Part shown: positions 1 through 7,922 of the stretch, one piece after another
Layout of the letters: every line of letters begins with the position of its first letter
Position numbering within the stretch: position 1 is the stretch's first letter
Source: Candidatus Alistipes stercoravium
GTDB lineage: Bacteria; Bacteroidota; Bacteroidia; Bacteroidales; Rikenellaceae
Reading direction: 5' to 3'
DNA: 42,254 nucleotides
Assembly (NCBI GenBank): GCA_019119615.1
Contig: DWWQ01000058.1
Location: forward strand, 1 to 42,254
The notes under the pieces: model-generated
Seen by the model: only the letters and a program-made list of their open reading frames with translations
Told to the model about the DNA's origin: nothing
Databases searched by the model: none
Translations under genes and position numbers: made by a program

Positions 1-681
1 GAACTTGGGCATGTTCTTCGAGGTGTATTCGAAGATGTCGGCGATGATGCGCATCGAGAACTCGGGCGGATAAATATAGGTATTACGCACCATGAACTCC
101 TTGAGAATGTCGTTCTGGATCGTACCCGATAGCTGGTCGAGCGTGCAGCCCTGCTCCAGACCCGTAACGATGTAGAAGGCCAGGACGGGCAGCACGGCGC
201 CGTTCATGGTCATCGATACCGACATGCGGTCGAGGGGAATGCCGTTGAAGAGCACCTTCATGTCCTCGACCGAGCAGATCGACACACCGGCCTTGCCGAC
301 GTCGCCCACCACGCGCGGGTGATCGGCGTCGTAGCCGCGGTGCGTGGCCAGGTCGAAGGCCACCGAAAGACCCTTCTGACCGGCTGCGAGGTTGCGGCGG
401 TAGAAGGCGTTGGACTCCTCGGCGGTCGAGAATCCGGCGTACTGGCGGATCGTCCACGGACGCATCACATACATCGTCGAGTAGGGACCGCGGAGGAACG
501 GGGCGATACCTGCGGCATAGTTCAGGTGCTCCATGCCCTCGAGATCTTCGGCCGTATAGGCGCCCTTGACGGGAATGCGCTCGGCCGTGAGCCACGGTTC
601 AACCTCGCCGCAGCCCTTCGTGGCGCAGCAGCTCTTCTGCTGGCCCGCTTCGTATTTCAGTTCAGAAAATTTTGCTCTCAT
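1..681 (-). CDS. mutB: Methylmalonyl-CoA mutase large subunit, N-terminal 227 residues (partial)
   Basis: This is the N-terminal part of the catalytic subunit of methylmalonyl-CoA mutase, the adenosylcobalamin enzyme that interconverts succinyl-CoA and (R)-methylmalonyl-CoA on the propionate pathway. The frame is open from the ATG at 681 to the window edge, so the C-terminal B12-binding domain lies outside. Visible family segments include [20 protein letters not shown] near residue 91 and, further on, [17 protein letters not shown] and [15 protein letters not shown], which belong to the substrate-binding TIM barrel. The start lies 2 bases after the stop of the small-subunit gene, so the two are one operon. 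The call is firm because of the near-invariant barrel motifs and the partner gene. Confidence 0.97.
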   Translation of the reverse strand, partial: MRAKFSELKYEAGQQKSCCATKGCGEVEPWLTAERIPVKGAYTAEDLEGMEHLNYAAGIAPFLRGPYSTMYVMRPWTIRQYAGFSTAEESNAFYRRNLAAGQKGLSVAFDLATHRGYDADHPRVVGDVGKAGVSICSVEDMKVLFNGIPLDRMSVSMTMNGAVLPVLAFYIVTGLEQGCTLDQLSGTIQNDILKEFMVRNTYIYPPEFSMRIIADIFEYTSKNMPKF

Positions 682-683
682 GA

Positions 684-2531
684 TCAGATTCCCATCTCTT
701 TAAGGTAAAACTTCAGGGTCTCGAGGACATTCGACTTCACGTTGATGAAGTTCTTGATGCCCTGTGCCTCGAGTTCGGGCGTGCAGGCGGGAGCTCCGGC
801 AACGACGAGGATGGCCTTGCCGCCGAGCAGCTCCTTGACCTTGGGCGCCACCTCTGCGTAGTCGTCATCCGAGGCGCAGACTACGACGATCTCGGCCTTC
901 GACTCGAGAGCGGCCTTTACGCCCTCCTCGAGGGACTTGAAGAAGGTGTTGTCGATGACGCGGATGCCGGCGCAGGCGAAGAAGTTGCACGAGAACTGGG
1001 CGCGTGCACGGGCCATGGCGAGGCTTCCGCAGGTGAGCATGAAGGCCTTGGGCTCCTTGCCCGAACGGTCCACATGCAGACGCATCTCCTCGAAGGCCAT
1101 GGCGCCGCGGTAGGGCACCAGGACGTTGCCTTCGGCCTTCCGGCGCTCGACAACGGCCTCGGTGATCTCCTTCGGAGCGACTTCCGTGAAGTTGGGGTAC
1201 TGGTTGGCGCCGAGCAGCGTCTGACGGCGCGTGGCGATGTTCTTGTCCTTGGCGGCGGCCGAAGCCTCGATGCGCTCCTTGATCACGCCGGCCTTGTAGG
1301 CCTCCGTATAGCCGCCCTTCTCCTCGATTTCGAGGAAGAGCTTCCAGGCCTCGGCGGCGATCGACTGCGTCAGGTTCTCGATATAGTAGGAACCGCCGGC
1401 GGGATCGACCACCTGGTCGAAGTGCGACTCGTGCTTGAGCAGCAGCTCGACGTTGCGGGCGATGCGCTTCGAGAACTCGGTCGGCGTCTCGAACGAGCGG
1501 TCGAACGGCGTTACCTCCATCGAGTAGACGCCGCCGATGGCGGCCGACATGGCCTCGGTCGTGCCGCGCAGCATGTTTACATAGGGGTCGTAGACCGTCT
1601 GGTTCCACTTCGAGGTCGTGGCGTGGATCATCATCTTGCCGGCGCAGTTCTTCTCGGGGTTGTAGGCCTTGACGATGTTGGCCCAGAGCATGCGGGCGGC
1701 GCGCAGCTTGGCGATCTCCATGAAGTAGTTGGAGGTTACCGAGAACGAGAAGCGCAGCTTGCGGGCTGCCTCGTCCACCGTCAGACCGGCGTCGGTCAGG
1801 CGGGCGATGTAGTCGTTACCTGCCGAGAGGGCGAAGGCCAGCTCCTCGACGATGGTTGAGCCGGCGTTCGAGAAGATATCGGCCGAGACGGTTACGATGC
1901 GGATGTGCTTGTAGGCGGCCGTCTTCTTGATAAGCGCGGCGATGCGGGCGAAGCACTTTTCGCCGTTGGGCGAGCAGAAGTCTCCCTTGGTCGAGAGACC
2001 CTTTACGAGCGGGTCGATGGCGAAGGCCACGTCGGCTTCGGCGATCGTTCCCTCCTTTTCGAGTTTGGCGATCACGAGCTCGGCCACGTCGCCCATGCCC
2101 TTGCCGCTGAATACCAGCGAAATGGCGGGTACGCAGATCTCACGGAGCAGCTCGTCGAGGTCGGCGGCCGTGAAGCCCTCCTTCGCGATCTCGAATCCGA
2201 GCGAATCGACGCCCGCGTTGAGCAGTTTCAGGGCCTCGGCGTTGGCCTCCTTGGGGCAATTGACCTCGACGGTCTGATGCACGCGCCAGCGGTTGTGGGC
2301 ACGCGTACCGCGAACGTAGGGGAACTCGCCTGCCTGCGAGCCCAGGAATTGGATGCCTTCGAGGTTCTCGGCACGGTAGTAGGGGCGGACGTTGAATCCT
2401 TCGCCCGTACGCCACACCAATTTACGCTCGTAGTCAGCACCTTTCAGATCTACTGCGATCACCTCCTCCCACTTCTCGGTCGGGACCGGCGGGAATTCGG
2501 TGAACAGCTTTTCACGTTTGGTATTTGCCAT
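684..2531 (-). CDS. mutA: Methylmalonyl-CoA mutase small subunit
   Basis: A 615-residue protein matching the beta (small) subunit of heterodimeric methylmalonyl-CoA mutase. The N-terminal part (roughly residues 20-450) is a mutase barrel paralogous to the large subunit, with the segment [18 protein letters not shown] and then [13 protein letters not shown]. The C-terminal 130 residues resemble a cobalamin-binding fold but lack the DxHxxG cobalamin-ligand motif, as expected for the non-catalytic subunit. It is the first gene of the leftward mutA-mutB unit, with a Bacteroidota -7-like box about 50 bases upstream of the ATG. In gut Bacteroidota this enzyme serves propionate production from succinate; that role is inferred from the family. 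Confidence 0.96.
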   Translation of the reverse strand: MANTKREKLFTEFPPVPTEKWEEVIAVDLKGADYERKLVWRTGEGFNVRPYYRAENLEGIQFLGSQAGEFPYVRGTRAHNRWRVHQTVEVNCPKEANAEALKLLNAGVDSLGFEIAKEGFTAADLDELLREICVPAISLVFSGKGMGDVAELVIAKLEKEGTIAEADVAFAIDPLVKGLSTKGDFCSPNGEKCFARIAALIKKTAAYKHIRIVTVSADIFSNAGSTIVEELAFALSAGNDYIARLTDAGLTVDEAARKLRFSFSVTSNYFMEIAKLRAARMLWANIVKAYNPEKNCAGKMMIHATTSKWNQTVYDPYVNMLRGTTEAMSAAIGGVYSMEVTPFDRSFETPTEFSKRIARNVELLLKHESHFDQVVDPAGGSYYIENLTQSIAAEAWKLFLEIEEKGGYTEAYKAGVIKERIEASAAAKDKNIATRRQTLLGANQYPNFTEVAPKEITEAVVERRKAEGNVLVPYRGAMAFEEMRLHVDRSGKEPKAFMLTCGSLAMARARAQFSCNFFACAGIRVIDNTFFKSLEEGVKAALESKAEIVVVCASDDDYAEVAPKVKELLGGKAILVVAGAPACTPELEAQGIKNFINVKSNVLETLKFYLKEMGI

Positions 2532-2583
2532 AACTATTTAGAGATTAGTATAAGTGTAGTCGAGTCTGATTTCAAATGGCATG

Positions 2584-2591
2584 TAAAGGTA
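2584..2591 (-). promoter_or_regulatory. Probable mutA promoter -7 box
   Basis: On the minus strand the box reads TACCTTTA, one base off the Bacteroidota consensus TAnnTTTG. It lies 52 bases upstream of the mutA ATG. A TTG occurs 22 bases further upstream, slightly beyond the usual 19-21 spacing. Confidence 0.45.
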
Positions 2592-2640
2592 CAAAATAAT
2601 TCAGGAATAGTAACAAGAAATTGTTAATAAAATAACAGCT

Positions 2641-2936
2641 TTTTTATATAGGTGCCTTTTCCTTCGGGAGCGCACCGCCGGCGGACGGCTGCGCCGGCGT
2701 TTTGATCCGGTAGATAAAACGAACAGAAATGGATGATTTTGCCTCAAAAACGGCAAAATGCGAAAAATGGAGATTTTCGGAATTTTCCCGAATTTTTCGG
2801 CGATTTTCCCGAAAACGGGTGCTGTAAAACAGGAAACGGCGCGAAAAATGGGGTGATTTTCCGGAAAACAGTGAAAATTTTGAACGAATGTTGAAAAAAT
2901 AACGATTTTGTAAAAACAATGAAAAAGGAAAAGAAT
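2641..2936. other. AT-rich divergent intergenic region with phased A/T-tracts
   Basis: About 300 bases between the mutA and glnN promoters with no credible gene; the frame open on the minus strand here is low-complexity Phe/Ser/Arg-rich sequence and runs into the glnN start. The part from 2737 to 2815 holds runs of four to five A or T beginning at about 2737, 2746, 2755, 2763, 2774, 2783, 2793, 2804 and 2812, close to one per helical turn. Within it, four imperfect copies of a roughly 10-base unit ATTTTC(C)CGA follow one another (2773-2811). Phased A-tracts of this kind usually give intrinsic DNA curvature. Confidence 0.6.
2676..2699. repeat. GC-rich inverted repeat (8-base arms)
   Basis: CGCCGGCG occurs at 2676-2683 and again at 2692-2699. 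Each copy is self-complementary, so together they can form an 8-base-pair hairpin with an 8-base loop, followed by TTTT on the plus strand. It does not follow the end of any gene, because both neighbours are transcribed away from here. Confidence 0.5.
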
Positions 2937-2944
2937 TACATTTG
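2937..2944 (+). promoter_or_regulatory. glnN promoter -7 box
   Basis: TACATTTG matches the TAnnTTTG consensus exactly and lies 36 bases upstream of the chosen glnN start. No good TTTG is present at 19-21 bases upstream; the nearest is at 2907-2910. The box rules out the ATG-like start at 2942 and supports the start at 2981. Confidence 0.6.
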
Positions 2945-2980
2945 CGGCGGATAAAGAAACCTGCTTTTAAAATCATACCG

Positions 2981-5158
2981 ATGTCATTATTGCGATTCAA
3001 GATGGTCGATGCGGCGATCAACCACACGGCCGTAGAAGTGAAGGCTCCCGAAGGGCGTCCCTCGGACTATTTCGGAGAGAAGGTTTTCGGTCGTGAGGCC
3101 ATGCGCAAGTATCTGGACAAGAAGACCTATGCGGCGCTGCTCGATACGATGGAGCACCGTACGCCGCTGACGCGCGAGGTGGCCGACAGCATTGCCGCCG
3201 GCATGCGGCAGTGGGCGCTGGAGCACGGTGCCGACCACTACACCCACTGGTTCCAGCCCCTGACGGGCGGTACGGCTGAGAAGCACGATGCCTTTGCCGA
3301 TCCGGACGGCTGCGGCGGTGTTTTGGAGGAGTTCTCGGGCAAGCTGCTCGTGCAGCAGGAGTCGGACGCCTCGTCGTTCCCCAACGGCGGTATCCGCAAC
3401 ACGTTCGAGGCCCGCGGCTATTCGGCCTGGGATCCGGCGTCGCCCGCCTTCATCGTCGATACGACGCTCTGTATTCCGACCGTCTTCATCTCCTATACGG
3501 GTGAGGCGCTCGACTACAAGGTGCCGCTGCTCCGTTCGCTCTCGGCTGTGGACAAGGCCGCCACGGAGGTGTGCCACTACTTCGACAAGAACGTGCAGAA
3601 AGTCTTCGCCTACCTGGGCTGGGAGCAGGAATATTTCCTCGTGGACGAAAGCCTGTGGGCCGTGCGTCCCGACCTGATGCTTACGGGACGCACGTTGATG
3701 GGCCACGAGTCGGCCAAGAACCAGCAGCTCGAGGATCACTATTTCGGCGCCATCCCGACGCGGGTGATGGCCTTCATGAAGGACCTCGAGTATGAGTGCC
3801 TGAAGCTGGGTATCCCCGTGAAGACGCGCCACAACGAGGTGGCACCCAATCAGTTCGAGCTGGCTCCGGTTTACGAGGAGGCCAACCTGGCCAACGACCA
3901 CAACCAGCTGCTGATGACCATCATGGACAAGATTGCCCGGCGGCACCAGTTCCGGGTGCTGCTGCACGAAAAGCCTTTCAAGGGCATCAACGGCTCGGGC
4001 AAGCACAACAACTGGTCGCTCGGCACGGATACGGGCGTAAATCTTTTCGGCACGGGCAAGAACGCTTCGGAAAACCTGCAGTTCATCACCTTCCTGGTGA
4101 ATGCCATCTCGGCCGTTTATAAGTACAACGGGCTGCTCAAGGCCTCGATCATGAGTGCCACGAACGCCCACCGTCTGGGGGCCAACGAGGCGCCCCCGGC
4201 CATCATCTCGGCCTTCCTCGGATCGCAGGTCTCGGCCGTGCTGGACAAGCTGGCCGCCTCGAAGGATGACGATGCCATCCGTTTCGACGCCAAGGGAATC
4301 TTCCGCATGAGCGGCATCTCGCACATCCCGACGCTGCTGCTTGATAATACGGACCGCAACCGTACGTCGCCCTTTGCCTTTACGGGCAACCGCTTCGAGT
4401 TCCGTGCCGTGGGTTCTTCGGACAACTGCGCCGAGGCGATGATCGTGCTCAATACGGCGATGGCCCACGAACTGACGGAGTTCCGCAAGGCGGTGGATGC
4501 CAAGATCGAGGCGGGCGCCAAGAAGGAGAAGGCCATCTACGAGGTGCTCAAGCGGATGATCCACGACTGCCGGGCGATCCGTTTCGACGGCAACGGCTAT
4601 TCGGACGAATGGAAAGCCGAGGCGAAACGCCGCGGGCTGGATTGCGAGACCTCGACGCCGCTGATCTTCGACCGCTATCTCGACAAGGCCTCGATCCGCA
4701 TGTTCGGGGAGATGGGCGTCCTCTCGGAGGTTGAGCTGCAGGCCCGTACGGAGGTGAAGTGGGAGACCTACACGAAGAAGATCCAGATCGAAGGCCGCGT
4801 GCTGGGCGACCTGGCGATGAACCATATCGTGCCGATCGCCTCGCGTTACGAGGCGCTGCTGCTCGACAAGGTCTACAAGATGTCGCAGATCACGGGGCTG
4901 AACGCTTCGGCCGACATTGCCCTGATCAAGAAGATCCAGGACCACACTGCCGCGATCCAAAAGCTCACGGGCGAGATGATCGAGGCGCGCAAGGTGGCCA
5001 ACCGGATCGAGGACCAGCGCGAGAAGGCGATCGCCTACCACGATACGGTGTCGGTATGCTTCGACGACATCCGCTACCATATCGACAAGCTCGAGGAGAT
5101 CGTGGACGATCAGATCTGGCCGCTGCCGAAGTACCGCGAGCTGCTCTTCCTGCGATAG
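2981..5158 (+). CDS. glnN: Glutamine synthetase, type III
   Basis: A 725-residue type III glutamine synthetase, which makes glutamine from glutamate, ammonia and ATP in the cytoplasm. The length fits GSIII (about 700-730) and far exceeds GSI (about 450). Visible family segments are NEVAPNQFELAP near residue 285, NGSGKHNNWSLGTDTG near residue 336, and NRTSPFAFTGNRFEFRAVGS around residues 460-480, which carry ATP, ammonia and glutamate contacts. The ATG at 2981 is preferred over upstream alternatives because a -7 box lies at 2937-2944. It is monocistronic: a strong terminator follows and the next gene has its own promoter. No PII gene is adjacent, so regulation probably acts through the long upstream region. 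Confidence 0.97.
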   Translation: MSLLRFKMVDAAINHTAVEVKAPEGRPSDYFGEKVFGREAMRKYLDKKTYAALLDTMEHRTPLTREVADSIAAGMRQWALEHGADHYTHWFQPLTGGTAEKHDAFADPDGCGGVLEEFSGKLLVQQESDASSFPNGGIRNTFEARGYSAWDPASPAFIVDTTLCIPTVFISYTGEALDYKVPLLRSLSAVDKAATEVCHYFDKNVQKVFAYLGWEQEYFLVDESLWAVRPDLMLTGRTLMGHESAKNQQLEDHYFGAIPTRVMAFMKDLEYECLKLGIPVKTRHNEVAPNQFELAPVYEEANLANDHNQLLMTIMDKIARRHQFRVLLHEKPFKGINGSGKHNNWSLGTDTGVNLFGTGKNASENLQFITFLVNAISAVYKYNGLLKASIMSATNAHRLGANEAPPAIISAFLGSQVSAVLDKLAASKDDDAIRFDAKGIFRMSGISHIPTLLLDNTDRNRTSPFAFTGNRFEFRAVGSSDNCAEAMIVLNTAMAHELTEFRKAVDAKIEAGAKKEKAIYEVLKRMIHDCRAIRFDGNGYSDEWKAEAKRRGLDCETSTPLIFDRYLDKASIRMFGEMGVLSEVELQARTEVKWETYTKKIQIEGRVLGDLAMNHIVPIASRYEALLLDKVYKMSQITGLNASADIALIKKIQDHTAAIQKLTGEMIEARKVANRIEDQREKAIAYHDTVSVCFDDIRYHIDKLEEIVDDQIWPLPKYRELLFLR

Positions 5159-5188
5159 GGAGCCGGTATTCCGGTGTTTGAAAATTGC

Positions 5189-5227
5189 GGGGCGGGGGAC
5201 TTTCCGAAAGTCTCCGCCCTGTTTTTT
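5189..5227 (+). terminator. Intrinsic terminator after glnN
   Basis: A GC-rich stem of about 14 base pairs (left arm from 5190, right arm 5206-5219, tight turn at 5204-5205, one bulge and one G-U pair) is followed by TTTTTT at 5222-5227. It begins about 30 bases after the glnN stop codon. Confidence 0.8.
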
Positions 5228-5254
5228 ATATATGGGAGGAGTATTCGCCGGCGG

Positions 5255-5285
5255 TTTGGCGGATCCGGAGTTTTCCGTATCTTTG
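5255..5285 (+). promoter_or_regulatory. Bacteroidota promoter for the Cys-rich protein gene
   Basis: TTTG at 5255-5258 and TATCTTTG at 5278-5285 are separated by 19 bases, an exact match to the TTTG-N19-TAnnTTTG pattern. It is the best promoter in the window, about 50 bases before the ATG at 5335. Confidence 0.8.
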
Positions 5286-5334
5286 CCGCCGTGCCGTGCG
5301 GACCTGCGACTGTCCGCGGGTGCGCTGAACGAAG

Positions 5335-5667
5335 ATGGATCCGATAGAACGCGAGAAACGGGTGGTCGGTCGGATGATCGGGCTCTACTGCCGGGTGCAC
5401 CACGGCGGCGCAAAACCGCTGTGTCCGTCGTGCGCACAGCTGCACGCATACGCCTGCCGGCGTCTCGATATGTGCCGCTTCGGGGCGGACAAGCCGCCCT
5501 GCGAGGTGTGCCCGGTGCATTGCTATGCCCGGGACTACCGGGCGCGGATCCGCGAGGTGATGCGCTATGCCGGGCCGCGCATGCTCTTCGTGCATCCGCT
5601 GGAGACCCTGCGGCATCTGTGGCGTCGGCTGCGCAGCCGACGCGGTGTTGCGCCGACCCGGAAATAG
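5335..5667 (+). CDS. Small Cys-rich protein of the 'nitrous oxide-stimulated promoter' family
   Basis: A 110-residue protein that I recognise as the family annotated 'nitrous oxide-stimulated promoter' (Pfam PF11756), whose biochemical role is unknown. It begins with an REKRVVGRMIGLYCRVHHG segment, then LCPSCAQLHAYA, a DMCRFGADKPPCEVCPVHCY block and RIREVMRYAGPRMLFVHP. Eight cysteines (19, 30, 33, 41, 47, 56, 59, 63), two pairs of them as CxxC, suggest bound metal such as zinc or an iron-sulfur cluster; that is an inference. The tail is Arg-rich and basic. The gene stands alone, with a perfect promoter upstream and a strong bidirectional terminator between it and rpsU. The family name is historical and should not be taken as a function. 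Confidence 0.85.
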   Translation: MDPIEREKRVVGRMIGLYCRVHHGGAKPLCPSCAQLHAYACRRLDMCRFGADKPPCEVCPVHCYARDYRARIREVMRYAGPRMLFVHPLETLRHLWRRLRSRRGVAPTRK

Positions 5668-5696
5668 CGCGGCGGCTTCCGCGCGGGAGAAAAGAA

Positions 5697-5730
5697 AAAC
5701 CGGAAACCACGTCGTCGTGATTTCCGGTTT
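5697..5730 (-). terminator. Bidirectional terminator between the Cys-rich gene and rpsU
   Basis: Arms 5697-5711 and 5716-5730 form a 14-base-pair stem with one mismatch and a TCGT loop. On the minus strand the stem runs into TTTTTCTTTTC, a good tail for ending rpsU transcription. It can also stop the convergent gene from the left. Confidence 0.8.
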
Positions 5731-5757
5731 CGTATTTCGTGCGAAGTCGCAGCCTGA

Positions 5758-5949
5758 CTACTCCTCCTCGCGGTACATGTGCTCTACATAGATCGCATGC
5801 TGCATGGCCTCACGCTTTGCCACCGAGGGCTTCGTGAAGTACTGGCGGCGGCGAAGCTCCTTCAGAACACCCGTACGCTCGTATTTACGTTTGAATTTCT
5901 TCAGGGCGCGTTCGATGTTCTCGCCCTCCTTTACCGGCATGATAATCAT
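5758..5949 (-). CDS. rpsU: 30S ribosomal protein S21
   Basis: A 63-residue S21. The segment MPVKEGENIERALKKFKRKYER followed by GVLKELRRRQYFTKPS is the family core; the C-terminus is acidic (YREEE), as in other Bacteroidota. S21 binds the 30S platform near the 3' end of 16S rRNA and the anti-Shine-Dalgarno, relevant in a phylum that rarely uses Shine-Dalgarno pairing. The start at 5949 (MIIMPVKEG) is preferred to the internal Met at 5940, because Bacteroidota S21 proteins usually begin with three residues before PVKEG. No convincing -7 box is visible in the 107 bases before it, so it may be co-transcribed with the upstream helix-hairpin-helix gene. Confidence 0.97.
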   Translation of the reverse strand: MIIMPVKEGENIERALKKFKRKYERTGVLKELRRRQYFTKPSVAKREAMQHAIYVEHMYREEE

Positions 5950-6056
5950 AGTCGTATCTGTTTTTTTGTTGTTTTTGAATTCGGTTTGTTCCTGTTCTCT
6001 GCCGGGCGTCCACCTTCCGGTGTCCCTCCCAAATCTTGTGTGAAAGTCGGTGTCGG

Positions 6057-7103
6057 TTATTCCGCCGAGGACCCGAACTCGAGATAGGGCGCCAGACGCG
6101 CGGCCTCCTCACGGGTCAGTATGTGATCATCTATCAACTCTTCAGCGGTACTCCAACCTCCTTTCAGCTGTCTTGTTTTCAAAAGTTTCCGAAGGATCTG
6201 CGGCGCGATGTAGGGATGGCGTCCCAGGATTTTCGGGTCTGCAAAGTTAATATCAATTTTCCGAATTTTGCAACTGTCGCAGGAAATTTGTTTCAAAATT
6301 TTTTCGTAGTTGCTCTCCGTGATGCCCGGAATCTCTGCGAGTTGCTCCACGCGGCAGAATCCGCCGAGGCGTTCGCGGTACTCCAGGATGCGCATGACGG
6401 TCTTCTCGCCGATACCCACCACGGAACGCAGTGCCGCCGAGTCGGCCGTGTTCAGCTCCACGGGATGCCCGGCCGACGGCTTGTGCGGCCGTTCGGGAAA
6501 GATGAGGTAGGGTGCAAGCGCGTCGGCAATGGAATCGCTGATGACGTAGCAGGCGCGGAACTCCTCCATATCGTAGATACCGCTCAAGTCGCGCCAGCGG
6601 ATGAACGACTCGGCCTGCCGTTTCGACAGCGCGCCGATGGCCTGCAGATAGCGGGCGCTTACCGTATCGACCCGGAACGGCTCGGGTGCGAGCGGCTCGG
6701 CTACGAGGCGTGTCGTGCGGTAGCTGCGGGGTGCGATGGCGTATTTGCGGCCGATGTGTATCCAGGGTGCCAGCACGCGGTAGAGCGAGTCGCCGATGCC
6801 GTAGCAGAGCGTGAGGTCCTCGGGAATGCGGAAGATCTTGCCTGCGGCGCGGTATTTCAGCAGGCTGACGGCCTCGTATTTCGAGAGCCCGAGGCTGCGC
6901 AGCTCCTCGAAGTCGGCCGTATTGGGGTCGAACGGATGCAGCGAGATGCTGTCCGAACGTTGCTCCATGCGTTGTTCGACCTCGCGGACTGCCTCGGGGT
7001 CTGCCTTGGGCCGCAACAGCACGAGGGCTGCGACAAGCAGTCCCGCCAGTGGCAGGAAGATGGCCACGGCGCGGATTTCACGTTCCGTGAAGAGCCTTGC
7101 CAT
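6057..7103 (-). CDS. Membrane-anchored helix-hairpin-helix protein (ComEA-like repeats)
   Basis: A 348-residue protein with one N-terminal membrane helix (about residues 11-30) and several ComEA-type helix-hairpin-helix units. Clear units start at FDPNTADFEELRSLGLSKYEA (about 58), VELNTADSAALRSVVGIGEKT (about 215) and DINFADPKILGRHPYI (about 285). Such repeats bind DNA without sequence preference; a ComEA-like role in DNA uptake, or a role at the envelope, is possible but unproven, and no other competence gene is near. It starts 9 bases after murQ ends, so it belongs to the murK-murQ transcription unit. Proteins of this build are common in Bacteroidota and are mostly uncharacterised. Confidence 0.85.
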   Translation of the reverse strand: MARLFTEREIRAVAIFLPLAGLLVAALVLLRPKADPEAVREVEQRMEQRSDSISLHPFDPNTADFEELRSLGLSKYEAVSLLKYRAAGKIFRIPEDLTLCYGIGDSLYRVLAPWIHIGRKYAIAPRSYRTTRLVAEPLAPEPFRVDTVSARYLQAIGALSKRQAESFIRWRDLSGIYDMEEFRACYVISDSIADALAPYLIFPERPHKPSAGHPVELNTADSAALRSVVGIGEKTVMRILEYRERLGGFCRVEQLAEIPGITESNYEKILKQISCDSCKIRKIDINFADPKILGRHPYIAPQILRKLLKTRQLKGGWSTAEELIDDHILTREEAARLAPYLEFGSSAE

Positions 7104-7112
7104 AGTCGGATA

Positions 7113-7922
7113 CTATTTCCCCAGCTGCTCGAGGGCCTTCTTGACCGAGCCCCACTTGAGCAGCAGCTCGCGGGCCTGCTCCTCGCCGATGCCGGCCGCC
7201 TCGGCAATCATGCGCGTGCCGCGTCCGACGAGCTTGTTGTTCGTGATCTGCATGTTCACCATGCGGTTGCCTTCGACTCTCCCGAGTTTGATCATTACCG
7301 ACGTGGAGATCATGTTGAGCATCAGTTTCTGGGCCGTGCCGGCCTTCATGCGCGTCGAGCCGGTAACGAATTCGGGGCCGACGACCGCTTCGAGGGCGTA
7401 TTCCGCCTCGCGGGCTACGGCCGACGAGGGGTTGCAGGTGATGGCACCGGTCAGCAGCCCCTGTTTGCGGGCTTCGCGCAGGCCTCCGACGACATAGGGC
7501 GTCGTGCCCGATGCGGCGATGCCGATGAGCGTGTCCTTTGCGGTGGGGTGGAAGGGCGCCAGGTCGCGCCACGCGCCTTCGAGGTCGTCCTCGGCACGCT
7601 CCACGGCCTTGCGCAGGGCGCCGTCGCCGCCGGCAATCAGGCCGATGACCAGATCGAACGGCACGCCGTAGGTCGGAGGCAGCTCCGAGGCGTCCGTTAC
7701 GCCGAGGCGTCCGCTCGTGCCGGCGCCGATGTAGAACATGCGCCCTCCCTGCTTCATACGCTCGACGATGCGCCCGACGAGCTGCTCCATGACGGGAATG
7801 ACCTTGGCGACAGCCGCGGGTACGAGGCTGTCTTCGTGATTGATGCCTGTGAGGATGTCGTGGATCGACATCTCCTGCAGGTTGTCGTATGCCGATGACT
7901 GTTCGGTTACTCTATTTTCCAT
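7113..7922 (-). CDS. murQ: N-acetylmuramic acid 6-phosphate etherase
   Basis: A 269-residue MurQ, which cleaves the lactyl ether of MurNAc 6-phosphate to give GlcNAc 6-phosphate and D-lactate, a step in peptidoglycan recycling. It is an SIS-domain protein: IGAGTSGRLGVTDASELPPTYG (residues 65-86) is the signature. Glu80 and Glu111 have the same 31-residue spacing as the catalytic pair Glu83/Glu114 of E. coli MurQ. Its ATG lies inside the 3' end of the kinase gene (11-base overlap), so translation is probably coupled. Length is slightly below the usual 295-300, the difference being short termini. Confidence 0.96.
   Translation of the reverse strand: MENRVTEQSSAYDNLQEMSIHDILTGINHEDSLVPAAVAKVIPVMEQLVGRIVERMKQGGRMFYIGAGTSGRLGVTDASELPPTYGVPFDLVIGLIAGGDGALRKAVERAEDDLEGAWRDLAPFHPTAKDTLIGIAASGTTPYVVGGLREARKQGLLTGAITCNPSSAVAREAEYALEAVVGPEFVTGSTRMKAGTAQKLMLNMISTSVMIKLGRVEGNRMVNMQITNNKLVGRGTRMIAEAAGIGEEQARELLLKWGSVKKALEQLGK

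Noticed and set aside
2644..3027. Open frame in the mutA-glnN intergenic region (minus strand)
   Set aside because: Low-complexity Phe/Ser/Arg/Asn sequence from AT-rich tracts that overlaps the glnN promoter and start.
2987..5710. Open frame of 907 codons antisense to glnN
   Set aside because: Mirror of a GC-rich coding strand with strong third-position bias; Arg/His/Leu-rich, no family motifs, overlaps real genes on the other strand.
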